From Psychromonas sp. CNPT3 (GTDB lineage: Bacteria > Pseudomonadota > Gammaproteobacteria > Enterobacterales > Psychromonadaceae), in the NCBI RefSeq assembly GCF_000153405.2, contig NC_020802.1, forward strand, positions 515,883 through 579,882: DNA of 64,000 nucleotides. The letters are read 5' to 3'. Both the position numbers and the translations under genes were made by a program. The notes under the pieces were generated by a model, which saw only the letters and a program-made list of their open reading frames with translations, did no database searches and was not told the origin of the DNA. Below are positions 36,947 through 50,383 of this stretch, in pieces. Position 1 is the stretch's first letter, and every line of letters starts with the position of its first letter.

Positions 36947-38433
36947 TTTACAATTTTGTTCCAATACATTGGTGCATTATTAAATAAAAGGTGACTGGTA
37001 GAGGTTGTCTTTTTATTCTTCTCGAGAGGTACTTTTATTTTTAATGTGTAATTAATGCCATCAAAATCGAGAAGAAAGCTTTGTTGATCTGTTTTAAATA
37101 ATAAGCTTTTCCATAAATAATGAAGATCTGTGGTCACATTGAGAGGTGTTTTTACTGCGGAGATACGACTATTAAAAATGTACGCCTCTTTTGTTTTTGT
37201 ACCTTTAAATATCAACATCTCACAGGCATTACTGCGGTTGCACCAATCAAGCATAATGATTGCGTCATTGATGCCATCATCATTTAAGTCATATTTTACG
37301 ACACTAAATTGGGTGTTTTTAGGATCGCTGTTTTGAGCGTGAAAATAAACGGCTAATGCATGTTGCACTTTTTTATCGAGGCGCTCATTTGGATTGATGT
37401 TTTTTGCGTCGGTCGGGGTGAGCAATGCAGGTTTTACCTGCTTCGTTACCTTGGTAAAAATAAGCGGGATGAGTAAGGGGCTTCTTTGATTGTTTTTGTT
37501 GATAGCCACCGCGCGCAGCGTTTGCTGTGTGCGAGAGAAAACATATTCTTCTTGTAAGGGATTATTACCCTGCTTAGTCAGCATGATCACAATCTCATCT
37601 GCTGATTTGTTTTTCCAAAATCCTGTTTTTATAATATTTTCAGTTTTCTGATTGAAAACAACCTGATGCTGCGCGTTGAGACTTAAGCTGATGAGATCAC
37701 TCTGCTCTGTACTTTGATAATCACCCATCACATTATTTGTTATTGGTGTAGCTTGGATTTTTAAGCACCCGCTAAAATTATTCCAAGGGGTTTCTAATTG
37801 GGCTTTATATCCCCAATATTCTTTGTTTTTAGATGCATAGCAGGGACTCTCTTGATAAATTAAGCGCAGCATTTTACCTTGCTCATTGGTTGCCACTATC
37901 GAGGTCTGATTTGAAGAAACAATAGGCTCTTTGGTTATCTTATACGCTTGATTTATGGCTTTTGACGCTAAAAGAATAAGGTTTTTATCTACGGTTAAAC
38001 GCCAAAAAGGAGATGCCCCTTGGGCTTTTAAGCTAAAAGGTCCCGCATGCTTTGCACATTGTAATAAAATGTTTTTTTGGGTGAGATAATAGATATCATC
38101 AACGCGCATACGCGCCTCTTTGTCATTTGGGGTAATGTATATTTCCGCTGATAATTCAATATAGAGAGGTGTATTTTTAATCCGATTAAGTTGGCTGTAT
38201 ATGTCTTTTATTTTTGTATCGTTGCGGATTAAAAAAAGATCGTCTGTTGCACAAGGCGTGAAGTAAGTCTGTTTCCCTATAAATTTCAGCTCACCTTTAA
38301 AAGACTCTGCCGGTGCGGATGTAAAAGGTGTTGCACCTAAGTTCTGTTTTATAGCAAGCTCAGAGGTTGAGCTACTGCATGCGCTGAGCAAAAAAAACAA
38401 ACAACTAAAAAACAGGTAAAGAGAAAAACGCAT
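36943..38433 (-). CDS. Large lipoprotein of unknown function (COG3650-like repeats)
   Basis: A 496-residue protein with a lipoprotein signal (L16-S-A-C19). The middle part carries the pattern GASPFWRLTV ... ESPCYASKNKEYWGYKAQLE ... GCLKI, which resembles the COG3650 family (EPFW...C..MSG...GCC) seen in small membrane-associated proteins. A segment near residue 395 (KYDLNDDGINDAIIMLDWCN) looks like a calcium-binding D-x-N-x-D-G loop or FG-GAP-type repeat. The first 140 residues contain a region that may bind a polymer. I cannot assign a function. Sequence and size suggest an outer-membrane-anchored periplasmic protein. It ends four bases inside dacB. Confidence 0.65.
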   Translation of the reverse strand: MRFSLYLFFSCLFFLLSACSSSTSELAIKQNLGATPFTSAPAESFKGELKFIGKQTYFTPCATDDLFLIRNDTKIKDIYSQLNRIKNTPLYIELSAEIYITPNDKEARMRVDDIYYLTQKNILLQCAKHAGPFSLKAQGASPFWRLTVDKNLILLASKAINQAYKITKEPIVSSNQTSIVATNEQGKMLRLIYQESPCYASKNKEYWGYKAQLETPWNNFSGCLKIQATPITNNVMGDYQSTEQSDLISLSLNAQHQVVFNQKTENIIKTGFWKNKSADEIVIMLTKQGNNPLQEEYVFSRTQQTLRAVAINKNNQRSPLLIPLIFTKVTKQVKPALLTPTDAKNINPNERLDKKVQHALAVYFHAQNSDPKNTQFSVVKYDLNDDGINDAIIMLDWCNRSNACEMLIFKGTKTKEAYIFNSRISAVKTPLNVTTDLHYLWKSLLFKTDQQSFLLDFDGINYTLKIKVPLEKNKKTTSTSHLLFNNAPMYWNKIVN

Positions 38434-38510
38434 AGGAGGCCTTTATAAAAGTGAGTTGTCTTATTATATACACAAATCAGACTCGCGCGTTTAACTCTTT
38501 TTTAAGGATT

Positions 38511-39305
38511 TTATCCCTGTAATATATGATCAAGCATCACAGCAACACCATGCTCTTTTGAGCTACAGGTTTTTTCTGCGTTGGGCAGGGCTGCACATAA
38601 TGCTTTTTGTGAGTTTGCCATTAAAATACCTTTACCCACTAAGCTTAGCATTTCTACATCATTCATCGCATCACCAAAAGCGATAGCGTCTTCAGTGCGC
38701 AGTCCTTTCGCTTTTAAAACGGCTTGTACAGCGGTGCCTTTATTGGTATTTGCATCCATCATTTCTAAGCATTTGTCGAGCGAAAATGTGAGGTTAACTC
38801 GGCTTCCATATTTTTTATTGAGCATTTCATAAATAGGCTGCAATAGCTCAGGTTCGCCCCAAAAAAATATTTTAATTGCTTTGCTACTGTCTATACGGGT
38901 TAAGTCTGATTGTTGACAATGAAATCCGGCTCCTAGATCCATTTCCATATGTTCGGGTATTATAAAATTAACAAACCACTCATTGTCGGTAAAAAGATTA
39001 ACTTGTATATTTTTATTAAATTGAGTCTGACAAACTTCCGTTACGATAGCCGTATCGATATTTTGTGCATGGATAATATTTCCTTGTTTATCATGTACGC
39101 GCGCACCATTTGATGTGATCAGATAAATAGGCTCATTAATATCCTTTTGTAGGTGTTTCGCTTCAATGTAATGGCGACCTGTTGCGATCACAAATTTACG
39201 ATCATCTTGGATCCAATTTAAAATGCTTTTTTTTGTTTCTACTGAGATCCGATGATCCGGGCCAAGTAATGTTCCATCAAGATCGGAGATGGCTATTTTG
39301 TACAT
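38511..39305 (-). CDS. yigL: HAD-family phosphatase YigL
   Basis: A Cof-type haloacid-dehalogenase phosphatase; in E. coli YigL removes phosphate from pyridoxal phosphate and sugar phosphates during glucose-phosphate stress. The 264 residues contain motif I DLDGTLLGPDH (7-17), motif II ITSNGARVHD, a cap domain, and motifs III-IV with KGTAVQAVLK and FGDAMNDVEML. The closest fit is YigL (IATGRHYIE, SNGARVHDKQGN). It begins 11 bases after pldB ends, as in the E. coli pldB-yigL pair. Confidence 0.88.
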   Translation of the reverse strand: MYKIAISDLDGTLLGPDHRISVETKKSILNWIQDDRKFVIATGRHYIEAKHLQKDINEPIYLITSNGARVHDKQGNIIHAQNIDTAIVTEVCQTQFNKNIQVNLFTDNEWFVNFIIPEHMEMDLGAGFHCQQSDLTRIDSSKAIKIFFWGEPELLQPIYEMLNKKYGSRVNLTFSLDKCLEMMDANTNKGTAVQAVLKAKGLRTEDAIAFGDAMNDVEMLSLVGKGILMANSQKALCAALPNAEKTCSSKEHGVAVMLDHILQG

Positions 39306-39316
39306 ATATGTATACC

Positions 39317-40336
39317 TTATTTTATTGATTGTTCTATTTTTTTAAAAAAAGAAAGCGTTTTAGTCAGCGTTGGTTGTCTAATCTCATCGCGCTCGATTAA
39401 TATTTCATGTTGGGCTTTGTCAACACTTACAAATTGGTTATATTTATTTCTCGTTAGATTCTTAAAAAATGCATTCTGACCCGTTGCACTAATGATGGCA
39501 TCATCTTCCGCTTGGAAGAGGAGTATGGGGATATTAATTTTATGGGCATTTCTAATGGCTTTTTTTGTGGCGTCTATACTCGTTGCTAACCAACGCATGG
39601 TGGGAGAGCCTAATTGTGTCTGTGGATATTGTTGCAGTGTTTGTTTAAAGTCGTTGAAGCGCTCACTACTCGAGGTAAACGGTCCTTTTTTAAAAAGGGG
39701 CATACTAAAGTCTTTTCCAAAAGGCACATAACACGCTTTAGGGCTAAACAGAGACGTTATGAATGCGCTACATAAAGCAATATTTTGGATGATGTAAGCA
39801 GGAAATCCGTAAAATTTAAAAGATAGCATGGGGCAAAAGAAGACACTGGCTTGAAATGGGTGTGCATATTGCTCTAAATAGAGTGCGCTTATCGCGCCTC
39901 CCATTGAATGCGAGAGTAAATAGCGATGCGTATATTTTTGTTGTAGCGCTAGGCTACATATATAAGTATTAAAATCGGTAATATAATCTTGAAAAAACCG
40001 AACATGACCTCGTGATTTTGACCCTCCAAAGCGCTCTGAAAAACCTTGTCCCCGATGATCGATAAGATAAATATCAAAACCTTGTTTATTTAACTCAAAA
40101 GCCAATTCTTTATATTTAAGCGTCGTTTCACTGCGCCCTTGACTGATAACAATAACCCGTGAATTACCCGTGGCAATACTAACATGGCTGATTGTTTTAT
40201 CATCAACACCTTGAAACGTATGAAATAATGCATGTAGGTGCCAAAAAGCATCTATTTGTTGTTTTTTAGGCGTGTTAATTTCGTCTGATGTTTGCAGTGT
40301 TAAGTTGGGAGGGGGCATACTCATTAAAAAAGCCAT
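39317..40336 (-). CDS. pldB: Lysophospholipase L2 PldB (alpha/beta hydrolase)
   Basis: A serine hydrolase that degrades lysophospholipids at the inner membrane. The 339-residue product has the nucleophile elbow in LLSHSMGGAIS (SHSMGG, about residues 143-148). The acid residue is in FQAEDDAII, and the catalytic histidine is probably in DKAQHEILIERDEIR near the C-terminus. The region DHRGQGFSERFGGSKSRGHV is typical of the family. The start at 40336 gives a somewhat long N-terminus; an internal ATG (MPPPNLT, five codons later) is also possible. Operon partner of yigL. Confidence 0.88.
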   Translation of the reverse strand: MAFLMSMPPPNLTLQTSDEINTPKKQQIDAFWHLHALFHTFQGVDDKTISHVSIATGNSRVIVISQGRSETTLKYKELAFELNKQGFDIYLIDHRGQGFSERFGGSKSRGHVRFFQDYITDFNTYICSLALQQKYTHRYLLSHSMGGAISALYLEQYAHPFQASVFFCPMLSFKFYGFPAYIIQNIALCSAFITSLFSPKACYVPFGKDFSMPLFKKGPFTSSSERFNDFKQTLQQYPQTQLGSPTMRWLATSIDATKKAIRNAHKINIPILLFQAEDDAIISATGQNAFFKNLTRNKYNQFVSVDKAQHEILIERDEIRQPTLTKTLSFFKKIEQSIK

Positions 40337-40391
40337 CCATCGTTGAAAGTAGGTGTCTATTTTTAATACTTAGTATCCGGTATTTTAAAAG

Positions 40392-40420
40392 AATTAGCCA
40401 GTATAAAATACTGGCTAATT
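40392..40420. terminator. Hairpin after proS
   Basis: AATTAGCCAGTA / TACTGGCTAATT, a 12-base perfect stem with a five-base loop, 14 bases beyond the proS stop. Only short T/A runs flank it, so a terminator role is likely but not certain. Confidence 0.75.
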
Positions 40421-40433
40421 TATATAATAAAAC

Positions 40434-42155
40434 TTAGCTACGTTGCTCTTTAATGAAGGCGATAACATCCTCAATCTTGACGTCTTGTTTCTCGCCAGAT
40501 TTACGGTTTTTGTATTCAATAACGCCATTATCAATACTGCGATCACCAATGATCAGCATATGTGGAATACCAATTAGCTCTGCATCGGCAAACATGACGC
40601 CTGGGCGCTCTTTACGATCATCAAAGAGTACTTCAATGCCTGCTGCTTGTAATTCTGCGTAATATCTTTCAGCAAGATCGGCAACGCGATGAGATTTTTT
40701 CATGTTCATCGGCACGATCACGACAGAGAAGGGAGCTAATGCTTCATTCCAAATAATGCCATTAGCATCATTATTTTGTTCAATAGCAGCCGCTACAATG
40801 CGTGAAATACCAATACCGTAACAGCCCATCGTTAGCGTTTGATTTTTGCCTTGCTGGTTTAGTACGCTGGCATTCATCGCTTCTGAATAGGTTTTGCCTA
40901 ATTGGAATATATGGCCAACTTCAATGCCACGGGTAATGCTTAATGTACCTTTACCACAAGGGCTAAGATCGCCCTCTTGAACATTACGAAGATCTGCAGT
41001 TTCATAATCTTTAATATCACGATCCCAGTTTACACCCGTTAAATGTTGGCTATTTTCATTCGCCCCACAAGTAAAGTCTGCTAATTTATCTGCGCTTAAA
41101 TCAACAATAATACGTAGGGATAAACCCATCGGGCCAATTGAGCCAGCATCACAACCAGCTGCTTCTTTAATTTGCGTTTCATTAGCAAATACAAGTGGGT
41201 TTGAAACACCCTGAATATTAGAGGCTTTAATTTCATTTAAACTATGATCGCCACGTAAAACAAGGGCGACAATCGGCGTTTCTTGTCCTTCTTGCGCAAT
41301 ACCTTCAACCAGTAATGTTTTTAACGTTTGCGTCGCAGGTACATTTAACGCTTGGCATACATCTTCGATACTGTGTACGTTCGGTGTTTCCAACGTTTTT
41401 ACATCGAGAGTGGCCGCTGGGCGATCGAATGTAGGAGCCAGTGCTTCCGCTTTTTCAACATTAGCAGCATAGTCACTTTCAGATGAGAAAGCGATAGCAT
41501 CTTCACCACTTGGCGCTAAAACATGGAATTCATGTGATGAATTGCCACCAATGCTACCACTGTCTGCAATAACAGGGCGATATTCAAGGCCAAGGCGCTC
41601 AAATATACGGCAATATGCACTAAACATGGTTTGATAAGTCTTTTCTAAACACTCATCTTCAAGATGAAAAGAATATGCATCTTTCATGGTGAATTCACGT
41701 GAGCGCATCACACCAAAACGAGGGCGCGTTTCATCACGGAATTTAGTTTGAATCTGAAAAAGGTTCAGAGGGAGTTGTTTATAGCTATTAATTTCTTTAC
41801 GTACTAATTCAGTTACAACTTCTTCATGCGTTGGACCGAGTACAAAATCGCGATCATGACGATCTTTAAGCCGCAGTAATTCACCACCATATTTATCCCA
41901 ACGGCCAGTCTCAACCCATAGATCTGCTGGTTGTACGACAGGCATTAATATTTCGACTGCGCCTGCACGCTCCATTTCTTGACGAACAATGTTTTCCACT
42001 TTACGTAAAACACGTAAACCGGTTGGTAACCAAGTGTATAAACCTGATGCTAGTTTACGGATCATACCCGCACGTAACATAAGTTGGTGGCTAACAATAA
42101 CGGCATCGCTAGGCGCTTCTTTTTGAGTTGAAAGTAAATACTGGGTCGTGCGCAT
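40434..42155 (-). CDS. proS: Prolyl-tRNA synthetase ProS
   Basis: Class II aminoacyl-tRNA synthetase of the bacterial type (573 residues, as in E. coli 572). It has motif 1 ([21 protein letters not shown]), motif 2 ([21 protein letters not shown]), the inserted editing domain between motifs 2 and 3 (about residues 224-407, with LKTLLVEG), motif 3 ([11 protein letters not shown]) and the C-terminal anticodon-binding domain ([12 protein letters not shown]). In this neighbourhood E. coli also has rcsF and trmO, but here a rhomboid gene is inserted between them and proS. Confidence 0.97.
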   Translation of the reverse strand: MRTTQYLLSTQKEAPSDAVIVSHQLMLRAGMIRKLASGLYTWLPTGLRVLRKVENIVRQEMERAGAVEILMPVVQPADLWVETGRWDKYGGELLRLKDRHDRDFVLGPTHEEVVTELVRKEINSYKQLPLNLFQIQTKFRDETRPRFGVMRSREFTMKDAYSFHLEDECLEKTYQTMFSAYCRIFERLGLEYRPVIADSGSIGGNSSHEFHVLAPSGEDAIAFSSESDYAANVEKAEALAPTFDRPAATLDVKTLETPNVHSIEDVCQALNVPATQTLKTLLVEGIAQEGQETPIVALVLRGDHSLNEIKASNIQGVSNPLVFANETQIKEAAGCDAGSIGPMGLSLRIIVDLSADKLADFTCGANENSQHLTGVNWDRDIKDYETADLRNVQEGDLSPCGKGTLSITRGIEVGHIFQLGKTYSEAMNASVLNQQGKNQTLTMGCYGIGISRIVAAAIEQNNDANGIIWNEALAPFSVVIVPMNMKKSHRVADLAERYYAELQAAGIEVLFDDRKERPGVMFADAELIGIPHMLIIGDRSIDNGVIEYKNRKSGEKQDVKIEDVIAFIKEQRS

Positions 42156-42216
42156 GGTAATCCTTAAGTTTTCAGGTCAATATAAAGAAGCGATTTTATC
42201 TAACAATGGGGATTAA

Positions 42217-42768
42217 ATGAAGCAGTATCTACAAAGTCTTAAAGTAAGTCTCTTTATCATGGTGATTTGTGGGTTTATTTTAGTGATAAATATGTTGTTG
42301 CCCCTGCATTTAACGCAATATGGGATCCACCCGCGCTCAATGGCTACGCTTTATGGGATATTATTTGCTCCTTTTTTACATGTTAACTGGATACATTTAA
42401 GCAGTAACTTTTTTCCTTTTATTATTTTTTCAACTTTGATTGGTTTTAGAAGTGTTAAACGTTTTTATTGCATATTTTTCTTACAATTAGTTTGTACGGG
42501 GATTTTAGTGTGGTTATTTGCACGTGGAAATAGTGTACATGTAGGTATGAGTGGCATTATTTATGCGTTTTGGGGATATTTAATTATTTATGGCATTGTG
42601 CGTAAAAAAATAATGCATATTATTATTTCTATTTTAACTCTATTTTTTTACAGTGGACTTATCTGGGGCGTGTTGCCAACGTACTCGAGTGTTTCTTTTG
42701 AAAGTCACTTTTTAGGTGCACTTTGTGGGGCGATAAGTGGCTACTTATTTGCTAAGCATAGGGTTTGA
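42217..42768 (+). CDS. Rhomboid-family intramembrane serine protease
   Basis: A small six-segment membrane protein of 183 residues. The catalytic serine is in HVGMSGIIYAFWGY (GxSG, near residue 112) and the histidine in SFESHFLGALCGAISG (near 167), with HVNWIHLSSNFFPF as the conserved second-helix HxxxxHxxxN region. The serine and histidine form the rhomboid dyad, so it should cut transmembrane substrates; which ones cannot be told. It lacks accessory domains. The gene is divergent from proS and its last 17 bases overlap the end of trmO. Confidence 0.85.
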   Translation: MKQYLQSLKVSLFIMVICGFILVINMLLPLHLTQYGIHPRSMATLYGILFAPFLHVNWIHLSSNFFPFIIFSTLIGFRSVKRFYCIFFLQLVCTGILVWLFARGNSVHVGMSGIIYAFWGYLIIYGIVRKKIMHIIISILTLFFYSGLIWGVLPTYSSVSFESHFLGALCGAISGYLFAKHRV

Positions 42769-43441
42769 TGGCGGTGACGGTGCAACAATCTAAGGTGTTT
42801 TGCCAGTAGATATTAAAGTCGAGTAAATGCATGGCATAGATTTTTGTGTCTTCTTTACCCTTTTTATAGGCAGGACGGGGATCTTGTTGTAATACTTCTT
42901 GGATCAACAATGCAAGCTCTGGCTTATTATGTAAAAAGTGTAGCGCTTGTTCTGAAAATTGGACCTGCATTAATAGTTGAGGTATGTGCTGAGCAAACCC
43001 TGCTTTAGCATCGGGTTTGGCATCGGCATAAGGAATATAAGGTTTAATATCAACAATGGGCGTGCCATCAACAAGATCAAGGCTGCTAATTTGTAAGAAT
43101 AGCTTACCTTTTTTTTGAACGATGCCATGATACTCAACTAAAGACAGGCCTATAGGATTGGGCCGATTAGGCGAGCGTGTTGCGAAAACACCCATGCGTT
43201 TGTTACCGCCAAGACGCGGAGGGCGTACCATTGGACTCCATGTCTCTTGCGTTTTGTTTTTATGGAAAATAAACATCAGCCATAAATGACTAAAACACTC
43301 TAAACCTGAAAAAGCATTGATATCATTATAAGGAGGCAGTATTTCCAGTAAACCTTTCGCGCTAGGGACTAGCCCTGGCTGACGAGGTACTGCAAATTTT
43401 TCTTTATAGGGGCTGTGCATGATAGCAATAGTCGTCAGCAT
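42752..43441 (-). CDS. trmO: tRNA (N6-threonylcarbamoyladenosine(37)-N6)-methyltransferase TrmO
   Basis: TrmO methylates t6A37 of tRNA-Thr to m6t6A. From ATG 43441 the product has 229 residues (E. coli 235). It contains the SAM-binding TsaA fold (IAIMHSPYKEKFAVPRQPGLV, LECFSHLWLMFIFH, GVFATRSPNRPNPIGLSLV, LDLVDGTPIVDIKPYIPYAD) and a C-terminal basic region with YKKGKEDTKIYAM. A longer frame starting at 43483 exists, but the ATG at 43441 has AGGAA about 8 bases before it and gives the conserved N-terminus. It follows rcsF by two bases, the E. coli rcsF-trmO operon. Confidence 0.95.
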   Translation of the reverse strand: MLTTIAIMHSPYKEKFAVPRQPGLVPSAKGLLEILPPYNDINAFSGLECFSHLWLMFIFHKNKTQETWSPMVRPPRLGGNKRMGVFATRSPNRPNPIGLSLVEYHGIVQKKGKLFLQISSLDLVDGTPIVDIKPYIPYADAKPDAKAGFAQHIPQLLMQVQFSEQALHFLHNKPELALLIQEVLQQDPRPAYKKGKEDTKIYAMHLLDFNIYWQNTLDCCTVTAIKPYA

Positions 43442-43443
43442 TT

Positions 43444-43818
43444 TTATTTTTCCTGCTCTACTGAAATAGCGCGTGCGTAGCATATTACATTAGATAAGCA
43501 GCTACTATCGGCTTCAAAAGTGACACAGGTTTGAAATACAATGCCGTTAGCATCTAAATTAGCTGCATTAATACGCGCTTTGGTTCGCGCATCGGCTTTA
43601 CTTGCGGGGCGATCGTTTATTTCTATTTGGCAACTGCTACCCGTAATAGCGCCTAACCATTGTGCGTCTAATTTTGTCGCTTCTTCTTTACTATATATAG
43701 TAACGCTACTCGGTTTAAAATAAGTCGAAAAATTTTGTTTATCAACATTAGATGAAAAAGGGTATTGGCTACAGGCGCCGAGTAATAGAGTTGTAAATAA
43801 AAGAGTAAAACGCAACAT
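43444..43818 (-). CDS. rcsF: Outer-membrane lipoprotein sensor RcsF
   Basis: RcsF reports outer-membrane and peptidoglycan damage to the Rcs phosphorelay through IgaA. The 124-residue product starts with a short lipoprotein signal (LLLGACSQ; lipidated Cys near residue 16). Four cysteines follow at SSCQIE, FQTCVTF, SSCLSN and VICYA, the pattern of the two nested RcsF disulfides. ARTKARINAANLDANGIVF matches the conserved helix. A longer in-frame extension reaching 43941 overlaps gmhB on the other strand and is rejected. It is the first gene of rcsF-trmO and divergent from gmhB. Confidence 0.9.
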   Translation of the reverse strand: MLRFTLLFTTLLLGACSQYPFSSNVDKQNFSTYFKPSSVTIYSKEEATKLDAQWLGAITGSSCQIEINDRPASKADARTKARINAANLDANGIVFQTCVTFEADSSCLSNVICYARAISVEQEK

Positions 43819-43885
43819 AATAAATTCTTTATAATAAATGAAAAAAAGCGATAATAGCATCGATAAAAAGATAATAGGAAACAGT

Positions 43886-44446
43886 ATGACAGTAACTAAC
43901 GCAAAACGTGCCATTTTTCTCGATAGAGACGGTGTGATCAATGTTGATCATGGCTATATTTCTAAAGTAGATGATTTTGAATTTATTGAGGGAGTAATAG
44001 ACGCATTACAGGGCTTTAAAGAGAAGGGCTATTTATTAGTGCTTATTACTAATCAATCCGGTATTGCCCGAGGTTACTTCACAGAAGATCAATTTCAGAC
44101 ATTAACAGAGTGGATGGATTGGTCTCTAGCAGATAGAGGCGTGGACTTAGATGGTATTTATTATTGTCCGCACCATAGTGAGCATGGACTCGGAGAGTAT
44201 AAAGTCGAGTGTGATTGCCGTAAGCCAAAACCTGGCATGCTACTGGAAGCCATTAAAGAGTTAAATATAGATGTCACTGCATCTATATTAGTAGGAGATA
44301 AGATCTCGGATATACAAGCGGGTATCGCAGCGGGTATCGAAAATAACTATTTAGTACGATCAGGAAAAGAGATCACGAGCGAAGGCGAAGCCTTGGCGAC
44401 GGATGTTTTTGAGGATTTAAAAGAAATGTTTGAAAAACTCGCTTGA
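43886..44446 (+). CDS. gmhB: D-glycero-beta-D-manno-heptose 1,7-bisphosphate 7-phosphatase GmhB
   Basis: A HAD phosphatase of the ADP-heptose pathway for lipopolysaccharide core. From ATG 43886 it has 186 residues. Motif I is [15 protein letters not shown], followed by [36 protein letters not shown], zinc ligands in YCPHHSEH and [11 protein letters not shown], and motif [18 protein letters not shown] lies 5 bases before the ATG; the in-frame ATG at 43838 has no such site and gives a non-conserved tail. It precedes the rrn operon exactly as in E. coli (gmhB-rrsH). Confidence 0.95.
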   Translation: MTVTNAKRAIFLDRDGVINVDHGYISKVDDFEFIEGVIDALQGFKEKGYLLVLITNQSGIARGYFTEDQFQTLTEWMDWSLADRGVDLDGIYYCPHHSEHGLGEYKVECDCRKPKPGMLLEAIKELNIDVTASILVGDKISDIQAGIAAGIENNYLVRSGKEITSEGEALATDVFEDLKEMFEKLA

Positions 44447-44519
44447 ATTGTGGGTAACTCATCAATAAATGTGCATAAGTTGTGGCTAACTTAGGTATAA
44501 AAATTAAATCTTAAAATAA

Positions 44520-44569
44520 GCGTTTTTTATGCAAAAAACGCTTGCCAATGTTGCTGAACTCCCTATAAT
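44520..44569 (+). promoter_or_regulatory. rrn P1 promoter with adjacent palindrome
   Basis: TTGCCA at 44542-44547 and TATAAT at 44564-44569, 16-base spacer, followed by a GC-rich start region (GCGACCCC) typical of stringently controlled rRNA promoters. Just upstream, a nine-base stem GCGTTTTTT / AAAAAACGC (44520-44541) ends at the -35; it may be the gmhB terminator or part of the promoter's upstream element. Confidence 0.85.
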
Positions 44570-44652
44570 GCGACCCCACAGACACAGCAAGTAACGCGAG
44601 TTACCGCGGTGTTTGGTGAGACAACGATTTGATTATTAACTTAATTAAAACG

Positions 44653-44680
44653 TTGACAAATCTCACTGGTGACGTATTAT
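44653..44680 (+). promoter_or_regulatory. rrn P2 promoter
   Basis: TTGACA at 44653-44658, 16-base spacer, TATTAT at 44675-44680. It is followed at 44699-44711 by a boxA-like antitermination element (GCTCTTTAACA), and then the left arm of the 16S processing stem. Confidence 0.85.
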
Positions 44681-44942
44681 ACGCACCTGCCGAAAGGCAC
44701 GCTCTTTAACAATTTAATCAAACAATCTGTGTGGGCACTAGATGATGATTTCAAAAAAGTCCTTATGGTGATTTTGCTTTGCAACTTCATTAAGAGGACA
44801 AAAAGAATCAATATCAGTGACACACGAATTAATTCATTAATTCAGAATAACAACAAGTACTTTTCACTAGTTGATTAGTTACTTAGTTTTAGTCAGTAAT
44901 ATTGAGTTGCATTGTTGGTAACAACATTGCAAATTAAACTTT

Positions 44943-46487
<1,545 letters not shown>

Positions 46488-46556
46488 TACGAAAGAAACA
46501 CGTTTAGTGTCCACACAGATTGTTTGATTAGAATGATAAAGCGCACAAAGTTCTTG

Positions 46557-46632
46557 GTCCCCATCGTCTAGAGGCCTAGGACACCGCCCTTTCACGGCGG
46601 TAACAGGGGTTCAAATCCCCTTGGGGATACCA
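46557..46632 (+). tRNA. tRNA-Glu (anticodon TTC)
   Basis: A 76-base cloverleaf in the 16S-23S spacer: acceptor arm GTCCCCA / TGGGGAT (one G-U), anticodon arm CCGCC-CTTTCAC-GGCGG with TTC at 46591-46593, T-arm AGGGG-TTCAAAT-CCCCT, encoded CCA end. Nearly identical to E. coli tRNA-Glu. It is the only tRNA in this spacer. Confidence 0.98.
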
Positions 46633-46660
46633 AAATCTAGGCATTAAAAAACCAGAGAAT

Positions 46661-46722
46661 CACTTGATAACTGTTTAATTTGAAATAATTATCAAGTGTT
46701 TTTTTAACACTGCTCTTTAACA
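46661..46722 (+). promoter_or_regulatory. Terminator-like hairpin followed by boxA in the 16S-23S spacer
   Basis: CACTTGATAA (46661-46670) pairs with TTATCAAGTG (46689-46698) and is followed by seven T, the form of an intrinsic terminator. A boxA TGCTCTTTAACA follows at 46711-46722. The rest of the spacer (to 47099) is AT-rich with no further gene. Confidence 0.7.
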
Positions 46723-47099
46723 ATTAGGAAAGCTGATAAAGTTCTTACTTAACGTATTAGCATAATAAACCATCCACTGGATGCTTTATTACATATGCAT
46801 ATTACGTTAAGTATAAACGAAATTGTTCTCAGTAATTAATGTTTACATTAATTGCTGTAATCAAGCAAAAATAAAAACAGCTGTAATTCACGTAAGTGAA
46901 GTGCAGTTTGTACGTATCTACTCAGTTATTTATAACTGATAGGTGCACGAAAAACGAATGTGTTTTTCATAGTAAAATATGAGGATCGCAAGCGTCTTGG
47001 AAACGACATATAACATCTAAATTTTATAATCTTATGTGTTTTTTGAATATTATTAATATTCATAAAAATGCTTAAAGACAGTATCTTTAGGTATTGTAT

Positions 47100-49991
<2,892 letters not shown>

Positions 49992-50208
49992 ACAATACCC
50001 AAAAGTATTGAGCTTAATAAAAGATTCGAGTATTGAGAAGATTATTAATCTTCTTTTGCGAGAGTGAAGATATTAAGACTTAGATTTGAAGTATTGTATT
50101 GAGTAACCAAGAGATGATTGTAATCAATCAAATACGTTTGCGAAGACATATTTTACGAAACAAATTGCAAGATTAGACACAATCCAGCTTTTCTAATTAA
50201 GATTTTTA

Positions 50209-50325
50209 GCTTGGCGATAATAGCGCTGTGGCACCACCTGATCCCATGCCGAACTCAGAAGTGAAACGCAGTTGCGCCGATGGTAGTGTGGGGTCTCCCC
50301 ATGTGAGAGTAGGTCATCGCCAAGC
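50209..50325 (+). rRNA. 5S ribosomal RNA
   Basis: Runs from GCTTGGCGAT to ATCGCCAAGC, 117 bases, closed by a ten-base terminal helix, with the conserved CACCTGATCCCATGCCGAACTC and GATGGTAGTGTGGGG cores. It lies about 217 bases after the 23S gene, in the usual last position of the operon. Confidence 0.96.
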
Positions 50326-50340
50326 GCCTAATTAACGATA

Positions 50341-50376
50341 AACCCCAGTCCTTCTACGAAGGGCTGGGGTTTTTTC
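50341..50376 (+). terminator. rrn operon terminator
   Basis: AACCCCAGTCCTT / AAGGGCTGGGGTT stem with a short CTACG-type loop and six T, 15 bases after the 5S gene. Confidence 0.93.
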
Positions 50377-50383
50377 GTTAAAG

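Noticed and set aside
43819-43941. N-terminal extension of RcsF with a membrane-like segment
   Set aside because: It runs into the start of gmhB on the opposite strand, and the ATG at 43818 directly gives a correct lipoprotein signal.
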